Assembly (NCBI GenBank): GCA_964408735.1
Contig: CAYPAX010000099.1
Location: 1 to 17,242, forward strand
Reading direction: 5' to 3'
Length of the DNA: 17,242 bases
Origin: UBA7887 sp964408735
GTDB lineage: Bacteria > Pseudomonadota > Alphaproteobacteria > UBA7887
A program made the translations under genes and the position numbers. The notes under the pieces are model-generated. The model was not told the origin of the DNA and searched no databases. It saw only the letters and a list, made by a program, of their open reading frames with translations. Numbering within the stretch: position 1 is the stretch's first letter; each line of letters starts with the position of its first letter. This document shows positions 10,788 to 17,242 of this stretch, piece after piece.

Positions 10788-10803
10788 TTTCGGCGTGCCG
10801 AAA
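10788..10803. promoter_or_regulatory. Palindrome 1 between the E1-like and Lrp genes
   Basis: TTTCGGC-GT-GCCGAAA has perfect 7-base arms. It lies just upstream of the ribosome site of the E1-like gene, so a bound protein could block its transcription. It is a candidate operator for the neighbouring Lrp-type regulator. Confidence 0.5.
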
Positions 10804-10810
10804 TGGTACC

Positions 10811-10831
10811 ATTCTTGGCCCGACCAAGAAT
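10811..10831. promoter_or_regulatory. Palindrome 2 between the E1-like and Lrp genes
   Basis: ATTCTTGG (10811-10818) and CCAAGAAT (10824-10831) are perfect 8-base arms around CCCGA. Arm length and spacing suit a dimeric helix-turn-helix protein. The site lies centrally in the 150-base divergent region and could affect both genes. Confidence 0.55.
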
Positions 10832-10855
10832 TGCGAACTGCGTGGCGACGGGGCA

Positions 10856-10886
10856 TGATGATGGCAGATTCTGCCAACAATCATCA
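10856..10886. promoter_or_regulatory. Palindrome 3 (nested) upstream of the Lrp gene
   Basis: TGGCAGA-T-TCTGCCA (10862-10876) is a perfect 15-base palindrome. It lies within a wider pair, TGATGAT (10856-10862) and ATCATCA (10880-10886). Its position 37-67 bases before the Lrp start fits autoregulation, which is usual in this family. Confidence 0.55.
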
Positions 10887-10922
10887 CGATGCCGACAGTT
10901 CATGCCAAAAGGAGCCTGCACC

Positions 10923-11402
10923 ATGTCCCGCGCGGATCTCGATGCCATCGACCGCAAGATCCTCACAGCGCTGCAAGAGAACGCGCGCATGCCCAATGTG
11001 GAGCTGGCCCGCGACGTCGGGCTTTCCCCCTCGCCCTGCCTGCGCCGCGTGCGCGCCCTCGAAGATGAGGGCGTGATCCGCCGCTACGCCACCCTGGTCG
11101 ACCAGGCCGCCGTCGGCCTGCCGGTGAGCGTCTTCGTCAGCGTGTCCCTGGAGCGCCAGATCGAATCGGCCCTGGAGGAGTTCGAAGAAACCGTGCAGGC
11201 CCGCCCCGAGGTCATGGAATGCTACCTGATGACCGGAACCGCGGATTATTTCCTGCGAATTGTGGTATCCGATCTGGAGGCTTACGAGCGTTTTCTAAAG
11301 GAACATCTCACTAGAATTCCAGGCGTCAGCAGCATCCAATCCTCATTCGCCCTCAAACAGATCGCCTATCGCACGGCGCTGCCGCTCGATGGCTCCGAAT
11401 AG
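10923..11402 (+). CDS. Lrp/AsnC-family transcriptional regulator
   Basis: This 159-residue protein has the family's size and order. An N-terminal winged helix-turn-helix (LDAIDRKILTALQENAR, then LARDVGLSPSPCLRRVRALEDEGVI, about 6-52) is followed by a ligand-binding RAM domain with VMECYLMTGTADYFLRI (about 98-114). AGGAG at 10910-10914, 8 bases before ATG 10923, fixes the start; a longer open frame upstream is not used. Lrp-type proteins sense amino acids or 2-oxo acids and act as dimers to octamers. Divergence from an E1-like dehydrogenase resembles the mdeR-mdeB pairing of Pseudomonas, so it probably controls that gene. Its 3' end overlaps the convergent P-loop gene by 37 bases. Confidence 0.95.
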   Translation: MSRADLDAIDRKILTALQENARMPNVELARDVGLSPSPCLRRVRALEDEGVIRRYATLVDQAAVGLPVSVFVSVSLERQIESALEEFEETVQARPEVMECYLMTGTADYFLRIVVSDLEAYERFLKEHLTRIPGVSSIQSSFALKQIAYRTALPLDGSE

Positions 11403-11875
11403 ACGACCACTTCGAACCTCTCTTCCGGTGCCGGCGGCACGAAGTGGCTGGTTATCAGATCAAAGTCGGCATCTCCGGCCTGGAAGTCGTGACTGCCGCG
11501 TGCATTGCGGGCGCGCAGGCGGGCCTTGCAGATTTCGTCCGCCACGTCGAGGAAATGCAGCCGATGGGGCACGCCGGCGTTGTCGATGATCTGCCGCATC
11601 CAGGCGCGCTGCTTCACGGTGTTCGCGGGAAAGTCGAGCACCACCGACAGCCCTTCGCGCAGCAGCGCCTCCACATGCGGCCCCATCACCGCTTTCAGCC
11701 GGCCTGAACAGCGCACAAAGTCCTCCAGCGCCACGATCTCGCCGGGATAGAGTGTCGCCAGCCAATCGTCCTCGCTGACCAGCAGCGAGCCTTCCGACTC
11801 GGCGAGACGGCGCGCCAACGTCGATTTTCCGGCAGCGATCTTGCCGCAGAGCAGGTGCAGTGTCGTTTCGGGCAT
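11366..11875 (-). CDS. Small P-loop kinase-like ATPase (AAA_33 type)
   Basis: This 169-residue protein has Walker A GKIAAGKST (11-19) right after an LHLLC strand, the layout of small-molecule kinases. A conserved SEDDW (34-38), an LDFPAN segment (about 92-97) that may form Walker B, and an R-rich LRARNARG lid-like region (about 127-134) follow. This fits the AAA_33/zeta-toxin-like kinase superfamily, whose members phosphorylate varied small molecules; the substrate is unknown. I chose ATG 11875 because the P-loop then falls at the usual distance from the start. An ATG 9 codons upstream would overlap the divergent HAD gene. No good ribosome site is visible for either. Its end overlaps the Lrp gene on the opposite strand by 37 bases. 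Confidence 0.8.
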   Translation of the reverse strand: MPETTLHLLCGKIAAGKSTLARRLAESEGSLLVSEDDWLATLYPGEIVALEDFVRCSGRLKAVMGPHVEALLREGLSVVLDFPANTVKQRAWMRQIIDNAGVPHRLHFLDVADEICKARLRARNARGSHDFQAGDADFDLITSHFVPPAPEERFEVVVYSEPSSGSAVR

Positions 11876-11900
11876 GGCGGCGCTACAGTGAAACCTTGGC

Positions 11901-12647
11901 ATGACGGGGAGAGGTGGCGTGACAGATATAGCAGGAATCAAGGCGCTCACATTCGATGTTGGCGGCACGGTGCTGGATTGGCATACGGGCACCAGAGCCG
12001 CGCTCGCGGCCTGGGGTGAGGCACGGGGCGTATCGCTCGACTGGGCGGCGGTGGCGAATGAATGGCGGCGGCAGACGCTTGGCGAGATGCTTGGGGCCGA
12101 CAGGATGGGGGTGCGCACAGGCCCCCTCGCCGGCCTCAATATCGACGGCGTGCACAAGGCGCTGGTCGGGCCGGCCATCGAGAAGCATGGCGGCCCGGCA
12201 CCGACGGACGACGAAGCGCAGGCGTTGGCCATGGCTTGGCACGGCAACCCGCCCTGGCCGGATTCCAGCCCGGGCATCACCCGGCTGAATGCCAAATACA
12301 TCACATCGACCCTGACCATTCTCAGCATCGCCCTGATCGTCGATGCCTCGCGCATCGCTGGCTTTCGCTGGGACGCGGTGATCAGCTGCGAAATGCTCGA
12401 TGTCTACAAGCTCAATCCCAAGGTCTACCGGACGGGTGCGCGCCTGTTGCAGCTTGAGCCGAGCGAGATCGTCATGGTCGCCGCCCACGACATGGACCTG
12501 AATGCCGCACGCGACCAAGGCTTCCGCAGCGCTTTCATCCGCCGCCCGGCAGAATGGGGTGCGGACACGCCGATGCCGAGTTGCGCCGATCATCACGATT
12601 TCATCGTCGACAGCATCGAGGACCTGGCAGACCGGCTGGGCGCTTAG
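11901..12647 (+). CDS. HAD hydrolase of the type II haloacid dehalogenase family, with altered substrate loop
   Basis: This protein of up to 248 residues has the HAD core: nucleophile motif FDVGGTVLDW (Asp19), Arg56/57 in NEWRRQ, Lys170 in YKLNPKVY with Tyr176, and acidic AAHDMD (Asp197, Asp199) followed by AFIRRPAEWG. This pattern is that of L-2-haloacid/haloacetate dehalogenases. Motif II is unusual: family members have LSNGN before a V/I-ALL segment, here it is LS-IALIV (141-147), as if three residues (NGN) were deleted in frame. That Asn binds the substrate carboxylate in the dehalogenases, so dehalogenase activity is doubtful and another phosphatase or hydrolase role is possible. GTG 11919, preceded by GGGGAGAGG, is a good alternative start (242 residues). 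Its stop overlaps that of the convergent aldo/keto reductase. Confidence 0.85.
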   Translation: MTGRGGVTDIAGIKALTFDVGGTVLDWHTGTRAALAAWGEARGVSLDWAAVANEWRRQTLGEMLGADRMGVRTGPLAGLNIDGVHKALVGPAIEKHGGPAPTDDEAQALAMAWHGNPPWPDSSPGITRLNAKYITSTLTILSIALIVDASRIAGFRWDAVISCEMLDVYKLNPKVYRTGARLLQLEPSEIVMVAAHDMDLNAARDQGFRSAFIRRPAEWGADTPMPSCADHHDFIVDSIEDLADRLGA

Positions 12648-13504
12648 TTGCCGGAAACGCTATCCACATGCCCGAACAGAGCGTCGAGCCGGGCCATGGC
12701 CTCCGGCGCCAAGGGTGGGGCCATCAGGGACTCGACGTTTTCGGCCAAGTGATCGGGATTGCCGGTACCGGTGAGGATAACGCTATCGGTCGCGCGCTGG
12801 CGGCAATAGCGATAGCCCGCATCGACCAGGGAGCGGGCGCCGCCTTCGCGCACCAGAGCGAGCAGGCCGTCTGCATCGATATCGACCAGTCCCGACAGCA
12901 GCTTCCGTAGCGCCAGCGGGTCGCTCAGAGCGCGGCGCACGGCGAACATGATCACTGTCGCCACGCCGCTGTCGCGCGCCGGTGCCAGAACGCGTCCGGC
13001 GGCCGAGGGGTTGAGCAGGCTGAAGCCCGTCATCACCGCGTCGAAGCCGCCGTCGGCCAGAGCCCGTTGCAATGTCTCATGGCCCGTATCGGTGCGGAAA
13101 TTCTCGCTTATGCCGAGAGCGCGGATCTTGCCCGCCTCACGAAGACGCTCGAGCCCAGGCAGGTGGCGCTCACGATAACTTTGGTAATGCTCCGGGCGCA
13201 CGCCGTGCAGGTGGAAGATGTCGACGTGGTCGGTGCGCAGCGCCTTGAGGCTGGCTTCCAAGCTGCGCGTCAGCGACTCCGGGCTGTCGAGGGAATGGGC
13301 CTTGGTCGACAGGGTCACCTGGTCGCGGCAACCGGCGACGGCTTCGCCGACGATGCTCTCGGTGCCATAGGCGGCAGCGGTGTCGAAGAATGTGATGCCG
13401 AGATCGAGCGCGCTCTGCACCAGGCGCACGGAATCGGCGCGGCTGGCACCCGACCCTTGGCCCAGCCGGCTGGCACCACCGCAGCCGAGCCCCACCCATT
13501 TCAT
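12644..13504 (-). CDS. Aldo/keto reductase
   Basis: This 286-residue protein is a TIM-barrel NAD(P)H-dependent oxidoreductase. The catalytic tetrad is visible: Asp41 and Tyr46 in FFDTAAAYG, Lys68 in STKAH and His100 in DIFHLHG. It starts KWVGLGCGGASRLGQ, and late GTGNPDHLAENV contributes to cofactor binding. The substrate cannot be read from sequence. ATG 13504 lies one base after the stop of the upstream binding-protein gene (TGAGATG), so translation is probably coupled. A longer open frame to 13546 would overlap that gene by about 40 bases and adds no family sequence. It is the last gene of the five-gene cluster and shares stop-codon bases with the convergent HAD gene. Confidence 0.93.
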   Translation of the reverse strand: MKWVGLGCGGASRLGQGSGASRADSVRLVQSALDLGITFFDTAAAYGTESIVGEAVAGCRDQVTLSTKAHSLDSPESLTRSLEASLKALRTDHVDIFHLHGVRPEHYQSYRERHLPGLERLREAGKIRALGISENFRTDTGHETLQRALADGGFDAVMTGFSLLNPSAAGRVLAPARDSGVATVIMFAVRRALSDPLALRKLLSGLVDIDADGLLALVREGGARSLVDAGYRYCRQRATDSVILTGTGNPDHLAENVESLMAPPLAPEAMARLDALFGHVDSVSGN

Positions 13505-13505
13505 C

Positions 13506-14234
13506 TCAGGCAGGCGGCGCCACCAGCAACCGCCCGTCGACTTCATGGCGGGTGATGAAATTGCCGACCATGCCGTTTGCCTTCATCTCCTCGACGAAGT
13601 CGCGCAGGAAGGCAATCGCGGCGGTGTTCTTCTTGTCCGTGCCTATGGCTTGTTGCACGGCGGTGAAACGGCCGTCGAGCACGCGTGCGCCGGGCATGTC
13701 CGCAACATCTGTCATCAGTGCCGGGCGCAGGCCCGCCAGCACATCGAGCTTTTCCGCCACGAACAGCTCGCGCGCCGCCGCCAGGCCCTTGGCGCGCACC
13801 AGCTCCGCATGCTTGAGGTGGCGGGTGAGATAGAGGTCGTAGGCACTGCGGGCTGAGATGGCGATGCGCACGCCGTCGCGGTCGATGTCCTCGATAGAGC
13901 CGAAGGGCGAGCCGCCGGGCACCAGATAGGTCGCCTCAATCTCCACATAGGCCGGCGAAAAAGCGATCTTCTCCGCCCGCGCCGGCTCGTGCGCGATGAG
14001 GCCGATATCCCAGGCACCCGTGCCGGCCGCGTCCGCCAGCTCGCCCGGCGAGGGATAGGTGACGAATTGCACGTCCACGTCCAGGCGATCCGCAACCGCC
14101 TGTGCCATATCCGGCGACACGCCGATCGGCCCGCCATCGAGCGCCTGGTCGCTGACCAGCAGAAAATTGGAAAGATTGATACCCGCCCGCAAAACGCCGT
14201 TGGGTGCGAGCTCGGATGCAGCGCCGTTGGTCAT
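13506..14234 (-). CDS. Solute-binding protein family 3 fold without signal peptide
   Basis: This 242-residue protein starts MTNGAASELAPNGVLRAGINLSN. The family 3 periplasmic-binding fold is clear: VLRAGINLS strand, GPIGVSPDMAQAVADRLDV (helix after the first strand), GAWDIGLIAHEPARAEKIAFSPAYVEIEATYLV and a central DGVRIAISARSAYDLYL hinge region. Family members are normally exported and feed amino acid ABC transporters. This one has no hydrophobic N-terminus, and no permease or ATPase genes are nearby, so a cytoplasmic ligand-binding role is inferred. It could still be a product whose true start lies upstream: the frame opens at 14507, but that part overlaps the TPR gene and reads as low-complexity Ser/Arg sequence. 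It is followed at once by the aldo/keto reductase. Confidence 0.85.
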   Translation of the reverse strand: MTNGAASELAPNGVLRAGINLSNFLLVSDQALDGGPIGVSPDMAQAVADRLDVDVQFVTYPSPGELADAAGTGAWDIGLIAHEPARAEKIAFSPAYVEIEATYLVPGGSPFGSIEDIDRDGVRIAISARSAYDLYLTRHLKHAELVRAKGLAAARELFVAEKLDVLAGLRPALMTDVADMPGARVLDGRFTAVQQAIGTDKKNTAAIAFLRDFVEEMKANGMVGNFITRHEVDGRLLVAPPA

Positions 14235-14249
14235 GATCGTCCAGCCTGT

Positions 14250-14259
14250 CGAAATTTCG
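14250..14259. repeat. 10-base palindrome upstream of the binding-protein gene
   Basis: CGAAATTTCG is a perfect palindrome, 16 bases before the start at 14234, in the only sizeable gap (67 bases) within the cluster. It may be an operator for internal control. Short palindromes of this size also occur by chance. Confidence 0.3.
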
Positions 14260-14301
14260 GATGGCGGCAGTCTACTTTGCCGACCCACGCGGCGCCATCG
14301 C

Positions 14302-15759
14302 TCAGAGCGGGTCGAACGGAAACGCTTGGCCCATGCATTGGTTGGCTCGCGCCTCGTCTCCAGCGATCTGGTGCCAGCCATCGGCAAGCGTGAACCAGTC
14401 AGGTGGCTCGGCAGCAACACCCTGGCCAAGCTCGAGACAACGCAAGGCAGCGGCGAGATCGCCAAGCTCCGCCCAGCTCTTGGCGATCTCGACATACTCA
14501 TAGGCAAGCCTGGCGCAGGCCTCGGCGCGGCTCAGCAGATCTTCCGCCGCCGCGCGATCGCCAAGAGTGATCCAGACATTGCCGAGGGCCGCGAGGCCGT
14601 CGCCGTCCGTCGCCGCGGCGAGGATTCCTTTGGCCCTCTCCACGTCTCCTTCCCAGGCCCAGGTCTTCGCCACTTCCGCCTTGTCGCCGGCTGTATCGGC
14701 ACAGGCTTCGGCTTGCTCGCGGCAGTAGCAGCGCTTGTCCACATCGGACCAGCTCAGCTCCAGCCACAGCCAGCTCTGGGCGTCATCGGCATGGCTTGCT
14801 GCCTTATCGAGCGCCTTGGCTTGCAGTCCCGGCTCGCCGAGCCTCTCCCAGGTAATGGCCAGGGCGATGCACTGGTTGAAATCCGCCGCCAGGGTTTGCG
14901 CCACGGCCATCAGGCGCAAACCGGTGTCGCCATCGCCGAATGCGTAGCAGGCCTCGGCAACGCGCAGGCCGCCGTCAAGGGGATCCGCCGGGGCAAAGGC
15001 GATGGCCTTGTCGAGGACTTGGCGCGCGCGGTCGCGGTCGCCGAAGGCAAGCCAGGCATCGAAGCAGGCGAGCATCTCATGGCAGCCGACATCGGAATGA
15101 TCCAAGGACTCATGCGCGGCGGCGAGACAGCGCTCTTCGGCTGTGCGGTCGCCGCGCTTGTGCCATTCCTCGACGATGGAGATCAGGTCGTCGGCAACGA
15201 TCTGATTGTATTCGCGCATCTCGCCGATCAGGCGGAGCTCGACTTCCTCGAAGAGCGCGGCAGACTTGGCCGCCTCCGCCAATCGCGTCCAGGCCAGGGC
15301 ACGCTCCTGGACAAACAGGGCACCGCCGTCGTCTTCGGTGTCGTCATTCTCGAGGAGTGCCTTGGCGCGGGCTTCGTCGCCCACATCGAGCCAGGCATTG
15401 ACGACCATCGGACGCGATTCAGGCTCCTCGGCGAGAAGCGCCTCGGCGCGCTCGGCAATGGGGCGCGCAGCCTCTCCGGCAGAACAATTCGCGTATAGCC
15501 GGGCCAGCATTGCGTGATCGGCCACCACTGCCGGCGTCTCTCCATCGAGGCGGGCCGCGCGCAGGCGATCCGCCCATTCCACACCGCGCTCGGGATGGCC
15601 GATCTCGAACCAGGCGTGCGCCAGCGCGTTCCACTGCATCGGCGTGACCGCCTGCGCGCCCGCTCGCTCAAGGCCCGCAACCGCCACTTCCATATCGCCG
15701 TCCTTATGCGCAACGCGCCCTTTCAGCAGCAGGTCCGAAAAGCCGATGGGATCGATCAT
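14302..15759 (-). CDS. TPR-type repeat protein with Trp in nearly every repeat
   Basis: This 485-residue protein is made almost wholly of helical repeats with a W-x3-G-(D/E/H) core followed by an R/A-rich helix. Trp (or Cys/Tyr) anchors lie at about 50, 87, 123, 157, 199, 236, 271, 304, 337, 367, 396, 429 and 462, so about 13 repeats with spacings of 29-42 and mostly 33-36. In canonical TPR the pattern W4-G8-A20 fits. No signal peptide, transmembrane segment or enzymatic domain is seen; a cytoplasmic scaffold or adaptor is inferred. It overlaps the crotonase gene by ATGA and precedes the binding-protein gene by 67 bases. The exact family name is not recognised. Confidence 0.82.
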   Translation of the reverse strand: MIDPIGFSDLLLKGRVAHKDGDMEVAVAGLERAGAQAVTPMQWNALAHAWFEIGHPERGVEWADRLRAARLDGETPAVVADHAMLARLYANCSAGEAARPIAERAEALLAEEPESRPMVVNAWLDVGDEARAKALLENDDTEDDGGALFVQERALAWTRLAEAAKSAALFEEVELRLIGEMREYNQIVADDLISIVEEWHKRGDRTAEERCLAAAHESLDHSDVGCHEMLACFDAWLAFGDRDRARQVLDKAIAFAPADPLDGGLRVAEACYAFGDGDTGLRLMAVAQTLAADFNQCIALAITWERLGEPGLQAKALDKAASHADDAQSWLWLELSWSDVDKRCYCREQAEACADTAGDKAEVAKTWAWEGDVERAKGILAAATDGDGLAALGNVWITLGDRAAAEDLLSRAEACARLAYEYVEIAKSWAELGDLAAALRCLELGQGVAAEPPDWFTLADGWHQIAGDEARANQCMGQAFPFDPL

Positions 15760-16526
15760 GACTTGAGCCCCAGTTTCGCCCGCCGCGCCTCGACATGCTT
15801 GCGGTTTTCGGCATCGCGGGTCATGAGCAGGATCTGGTCCTGGTCGAGATATAGGCTGTTGGGCATGGCGAAATGGCGGTTGACCGATTCCTTGACCATC
15901 TGCTGGGCGATGCGCGGCCGCTCGCCGATCTCCACCGCCAGCTCACGCGCCGCCGCCATGGCATCGTCCGCCACCGCCTCGCAAAGCCCCCAGGCGAGCG
16001 CCGTCTCGGCATCGACCTTGCGCGCCAACGCACCGATCAGCTTGGCTCGCGCCGGGCCCACGAGATTGCCGATGCGCGGCAGGCTGTTCCAGGAATAGTT
16101 GAGGCCGATATCGACCTCGGGCGCCTGGAACCAGGCGTCGCTGGCCATGACGCGAAAATCGCACGCAACGGCGAGCGACATGGCACCGCCGATGGCCGGG
16201 CCGTTGACCACGGCGATGGTCAGCGGGCGCAGGCGCTCCCAGGCGGCGCACATGTCGGCACCGAGGCGCACCAGGCGGCGGGCCTCGGCCATCGGCACGG
16301 TATCGGCCAGGGCCTCGCGCTCGGAGAGATCGGCCCCGGCGGAGAAGGCGCGCCCGGCGCCGGTGACCAGCACGCAGGACAGGTCGTCGCGCTCGTCGAG
16401 CGCTTCGGCGACCTGCTGCAGCTCGCGCTTGAGGGCGTTGCTCAGGGCATTGAGCTTTTCGGGCCGGTTCATGGTTACGGTCGCGACGCCGTCGGCATCG
16501 CTCACGGTTATGGTTTCGAAGGTCAT
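15756..16526 (-). CDS. Enoyl-CoA hydratase/isomerase family (crotonase) protein
   Basis: This 256-residue protein has the crotonase oxyanion-hole segments AFSAGADL (60-67) and GPAIGGAMSLA (109-119). In hydratases the second segment reads GGG-C-E and supplies one catalytic Glu; here Ser117 takes that place. The other Glu (Glu137, in APEVDIG) is kept. Such a pattern is found in isomerases and other crotonase types, so a classic hydratase is unlikely. The segment after PE (GLNYSWNSLPR) lacks the usual PGxGG. Crotonases act on CoA thioesters in the cytoplasm. Its start overlaps the malonyl-CoA decarboxylase stop (ATGA), and its stop overlaps the TPR start (ATGA). The exact reaction is unknown. 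Confidence 0.9.
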   Translation of the reverse strand: MTFETITVSDADGVATVTMNRPEKLNALSNALKRELQQVAEALDERDDLSCVLVTGAGRAFSAGADLSEREALADTVPMAEARRLVRLGADMCAAWERLRPLTIAVVNGPAIGGAMSLAVACDFRVMASDAWFQAPEVDIGLNYSWNSLPRIGNLVGPARAKLIGALARKVDAETALAWGLCEAVADDAMAAARELAVEIGERPRIAQQMVKESVNRHFAMPNSLYLDQDQILLMTRDAENRKHVEARRAKLGLKS

Positions 16527-17182
16527 TCCTTGCCTTTCAGAAGCGAGCGCACCTGGGACGACGCGGCAATCGTGCCGCTGCCCACATAGGCCTCGTGATT
16601 GGCGTCGATCTCATCGAGCTTGTAGACGTAGTTCACCATCATGCCCAGGGAGCGCTGCTGCCCCGCCTCAGAGGTATCGGCAGCCGGCGTCAGGCGCTCG
16701 ACCCGCGCGCCATTGGTGAGGTGGAAATGCGCCACCGGATCGGCGGCGCGTCCGTGACGCTTCTCCTCCAGCAGATAGCGCGCCGCAGCGTTAAGCAATG
16801 CCGTTTCGCCATCGGGCGGCTCACCTAGCCAGCGGCGCAGACCCGGAATCGGCGACAGGGTGGCGAAAGTGCGCAAGCCAGGGAACTCGCCCCGTAGCAA
16901 GTCGACCACCCGCTTGATGAGGAAATTGCCGAAACTGATGCCGGCGAGCCCTTGTTGCGCGTTGGAGATGGAATAGAAGATGGCCGTGTTCGCTTCGGCG
17001 GGATCGAGCGCCGGCGCCGCTTCGTCGAGGAGCGCCGCCATGTCGCCGGCAAGGCCGGTGGTCAACGCCACCTCGACGAAGATCAGCGGCTCGTCGGGCA
17101 TGCGCGGATGGAAAAAGGCGAAGCAGCGGCGATCGGAATCGAGGCGGTTCTTGAGATCGCTCCAGGAGCGAATCTCGTGCAC
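16523..17182 (-). CDS. Malonyl-CoA decarboxylase, C-terminal part (5' part outside or disrupted)
   Basis: The 219 codons match the C-terminal half of malonyl-CoA decarboxylase: HPRMPDEPLIFVEVALT (25-41), SISNAQQGLAGISFGNFLIKR (near 71-91), FATLSPIPG with the likely catalytic Ser110, and AHFHLTNGARVERL with His154. The enzyme converts malonyl-CoA to acetyl-CoA and CO2. Family members have about 400-470 residues, so the N-terminal half is missing. The frame runs 7 codons beyond the GTG at 17182 (YEAV is still family-like) to a TAA at 17204-17206. Upstream family-like residues (VWE) appear in another frame near the edge, itself broken by TGA at 17224-17226. So there is a frameshift, a true truncation or a low-quality end. 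It begins the coupled cluster. Confidence 0.8.
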   Translation of the reverse strand: MHEIRSWSDLKNRLDSDRRCFAFFHPRMPDEPLIFVEVALTTGLAGDMAALLDEAAPALDPAEANTAIFYSISNAQQGLAGISFGNFLIKRVVDLLRGEFPGLRTFATLSPIPGLRRWLGEPPDGETALLNAAARYLLEEKRHGRAADPVAHFHLTNGARVERLTPAADTSEAGQQRSLGMMVNYVYKLDEIDANHEAYVGSGTIAASSQVRSLLKGKE

Positions 17183-17242
17183 CGCCTCATAGCAGCCCGT
17201 TGATTAAGTGGCTTTGCTGATTCTCACTCCCAGACGATGAAT

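Noticed and set aside
8463..11402. Plus-strand frames opposite the E1-like gene (468 codons, and an extended 506-codon frame ending in the Lrp gene)
   Set aside because: The parts opposite the E1 gene are shadows. Only the segment from 10923, with its own ribosome site, is real (Lrp).
14059..15498. Plus-strand open frame of 479 codons opposite the TPR gene
   Set aside because: The minus strand has a clear 13-repeat pattern and overlapping start/stop coupling; the plus frame has none.

Overview
The window looks like a piece of a draft chromosome from a GC-rich alphaproteobacterium. The main evidence is the run tig, clpP, clpX, lon, hupB, tRNA-Val on the minus strand, an order I know from alphaproteobacteria. 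High-GC codon use and encoded CCA ends on both tRNAs fit this. A Rhodospirillales-type lineage is a guess. A run of ten Ns at 643-652 marks a scaffold join, so sequence and spacing there cannot be trusted.

Layout. (1) 1-1741: the start of an exported DsbA-like thiol oxidoreductase (minus strand, runs off the left edge). Divergent from it is a reductive-dehalogenase-like double [4Fe-4S] protein whose 5' end is lost in the N gap and whose reading frame ends inside the convergent tRNA-Val(UAC) gene. (2) 1758-8319: the protein quality-control block, all minus strand: tRNA-Leu(UAG), trigger factor, ClpP, ClpX, Lon and HU, with clear hairpin terminators after lon and after hupB and a good housekeeping promoter for hupB. 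(3) 8403-11402: an AceE/MdeB-like thiamine-diphosphate E1 dehydrogenase and a divergent Lrp/AsnC regulator. The 150-base gap between them holds three near-perfect palindromes, the likely operator region. (4) 11366-12647: a small P-loop kinase-like ATPase and a divergent HAD (type II haloacid-dehalogenase family) protein that lacks the usual Asn-containing loop. (5) 12644-17242: five minus-strand genes in the order malonyl-CoA decarboxylase (C-terminal half), crotonase, Trp-rich TPR-repeat protein, solute-binding-protein fold without a signal peptide, aldo/keto reductase. Three of the four junctions overlap or nearly touch (ATGA, ATGA, TGAGATG), so translation is probably coupled.

How the genes work together. 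Trigger factor, ClpXP, Lon and HU form a well-known folding, proteolysis and nucleoid set. The E1-like gene and its Lrp neighbour look like a regulated 2-oxo acid oxidation module, but no E2 or E3 gene is in the window. The last cluster joins acyl-CoA chemistry (malonyl-CoA decarboxylation, crotonase) with a repeat scaffold, a cytoplasmic ligand-binding fold and an oxidoreductase. This is the part least explained by known pathways.

I see no CRISPR array, phage, insertion sequence or defence system. The most interesting points are the tRNA-overlapping dehalogenase-like gene, the Trp-periodic TPR protein with its coupled signal-less binding protein, the altered active sites of the HAD and crotonase proteins, and the palindromes between the E1 and Lrp genes.
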